NCBI GenBank assembly: GCA_001871325.1
Contig: MNVA01000242.1
Coordinates: forward strand, 1 to 34,105
Length of the DNA stretch: 34,105 bases
Direction of reading: 5' to 3'
DNA from: Ignavibacteria bacterium CG1_02_37_35
GTDB lineage: Bacteria > Bacteroidota > Ignavibacteria > Ignavibacteriales > Ignavibacteriaceae
The translations under genes and the position numbers were made by a program. The notes under the pieces were generated by a model. It was not told the origin of the DNA. It did not search any database and was given only the letters and a program-made list of their open reading frames with translations. Of the stretch, positions 34,102 through 34,105 are shown piece by piece. Within the stretch, counting starts at the first letter, position 1; each line of letters starts with the position of its first letter.

Positions 34102-34105
34102 TCCC

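Overview
The window looks like a piece of an AT-rich chromosome from the Bacteroidota/Chlorobiota branch, most likely an Ignavibacteria-type organism. Three things point there. A TonB-dependent receptor, a very large secreted protein and a PorV/UPF0164-type outer-membrane protein form one operon, which is typical of type IX secretion (T9SS) lineages. Three clear promoters have the Bacteroidota layout TTG-N20-TAnnTTTG. A nuoABCD cluster shows that the cell respires. The genus assignment is inference; no rRNA or tRNA gene is present.

Layout. 1-5809 (+): end of a TonB-dependent receptor, a 1218-residue secreted protein and a PorV-like barrel, closed by a strong terminator at 5830-5860. 5929-12366 (+): a compact four-gene type III restriction-modification island, mod / DUF6978-like / DUF1828-DUF1829 / res. 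Its mod gene carries an in-frame DUF559 nuclease module bounded by inverted copies of a palindromic repeat, an 18-bp tandem repeat, and a third copy of the palindrome near the N-terminus. 12458-14380 (-) is a membrane-anchored SGNH hydrolase with TPRs, divergent from a SurA/parvulin-type foldase (14476-16302, +). 16439-17989 (+) is a COG2509-type FAD oxidoreductase. 18078-24137 (-) holds efp and then, in transcriptional order, mutS, a DUF1684 lipoprotein, DAHP synthase and prephenate dehydrogenase; the last four are tightly packed and lead into tyrosine/aromatic biosynthesis. 24408-25547 (+) is a Fic AMP-transferase behind a striking AT-rich operator-like array. 25708-27241 (+): rplU-rpmA-mdh. 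27337-31172 (-): a beta-CASP RNA nuclease, a predicted outer-membrane barrel and an RsbW-type kinase. 31340-33994 (+): nuoA-B-C-D, the start of a complex I operon.

The most unusual part is the restriction island. The methyltransferase subunit is otherwise complete (DPPY, FFAGSA and the normal C-terminus are present) but has absorbed a mobile-looking nuclease domain without losing its reading frame. Between mod and res lie two small genes that are not part of textbook type III systems.

Repeats form a second theme. Heptamer (7-bp period) tandem repeats occur just downstream of three genes (16311, 17991/18038, 33998). A hairpin repeat lies at the right end (34063-34101). No gene-free stretch exceeds 300 bases; the largest is the ~270-base mutS-fic interval, which holds the mutS promoter and the operator-like array. 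No CRISPR array, prophage, transposase gene or RNA gene was seen.
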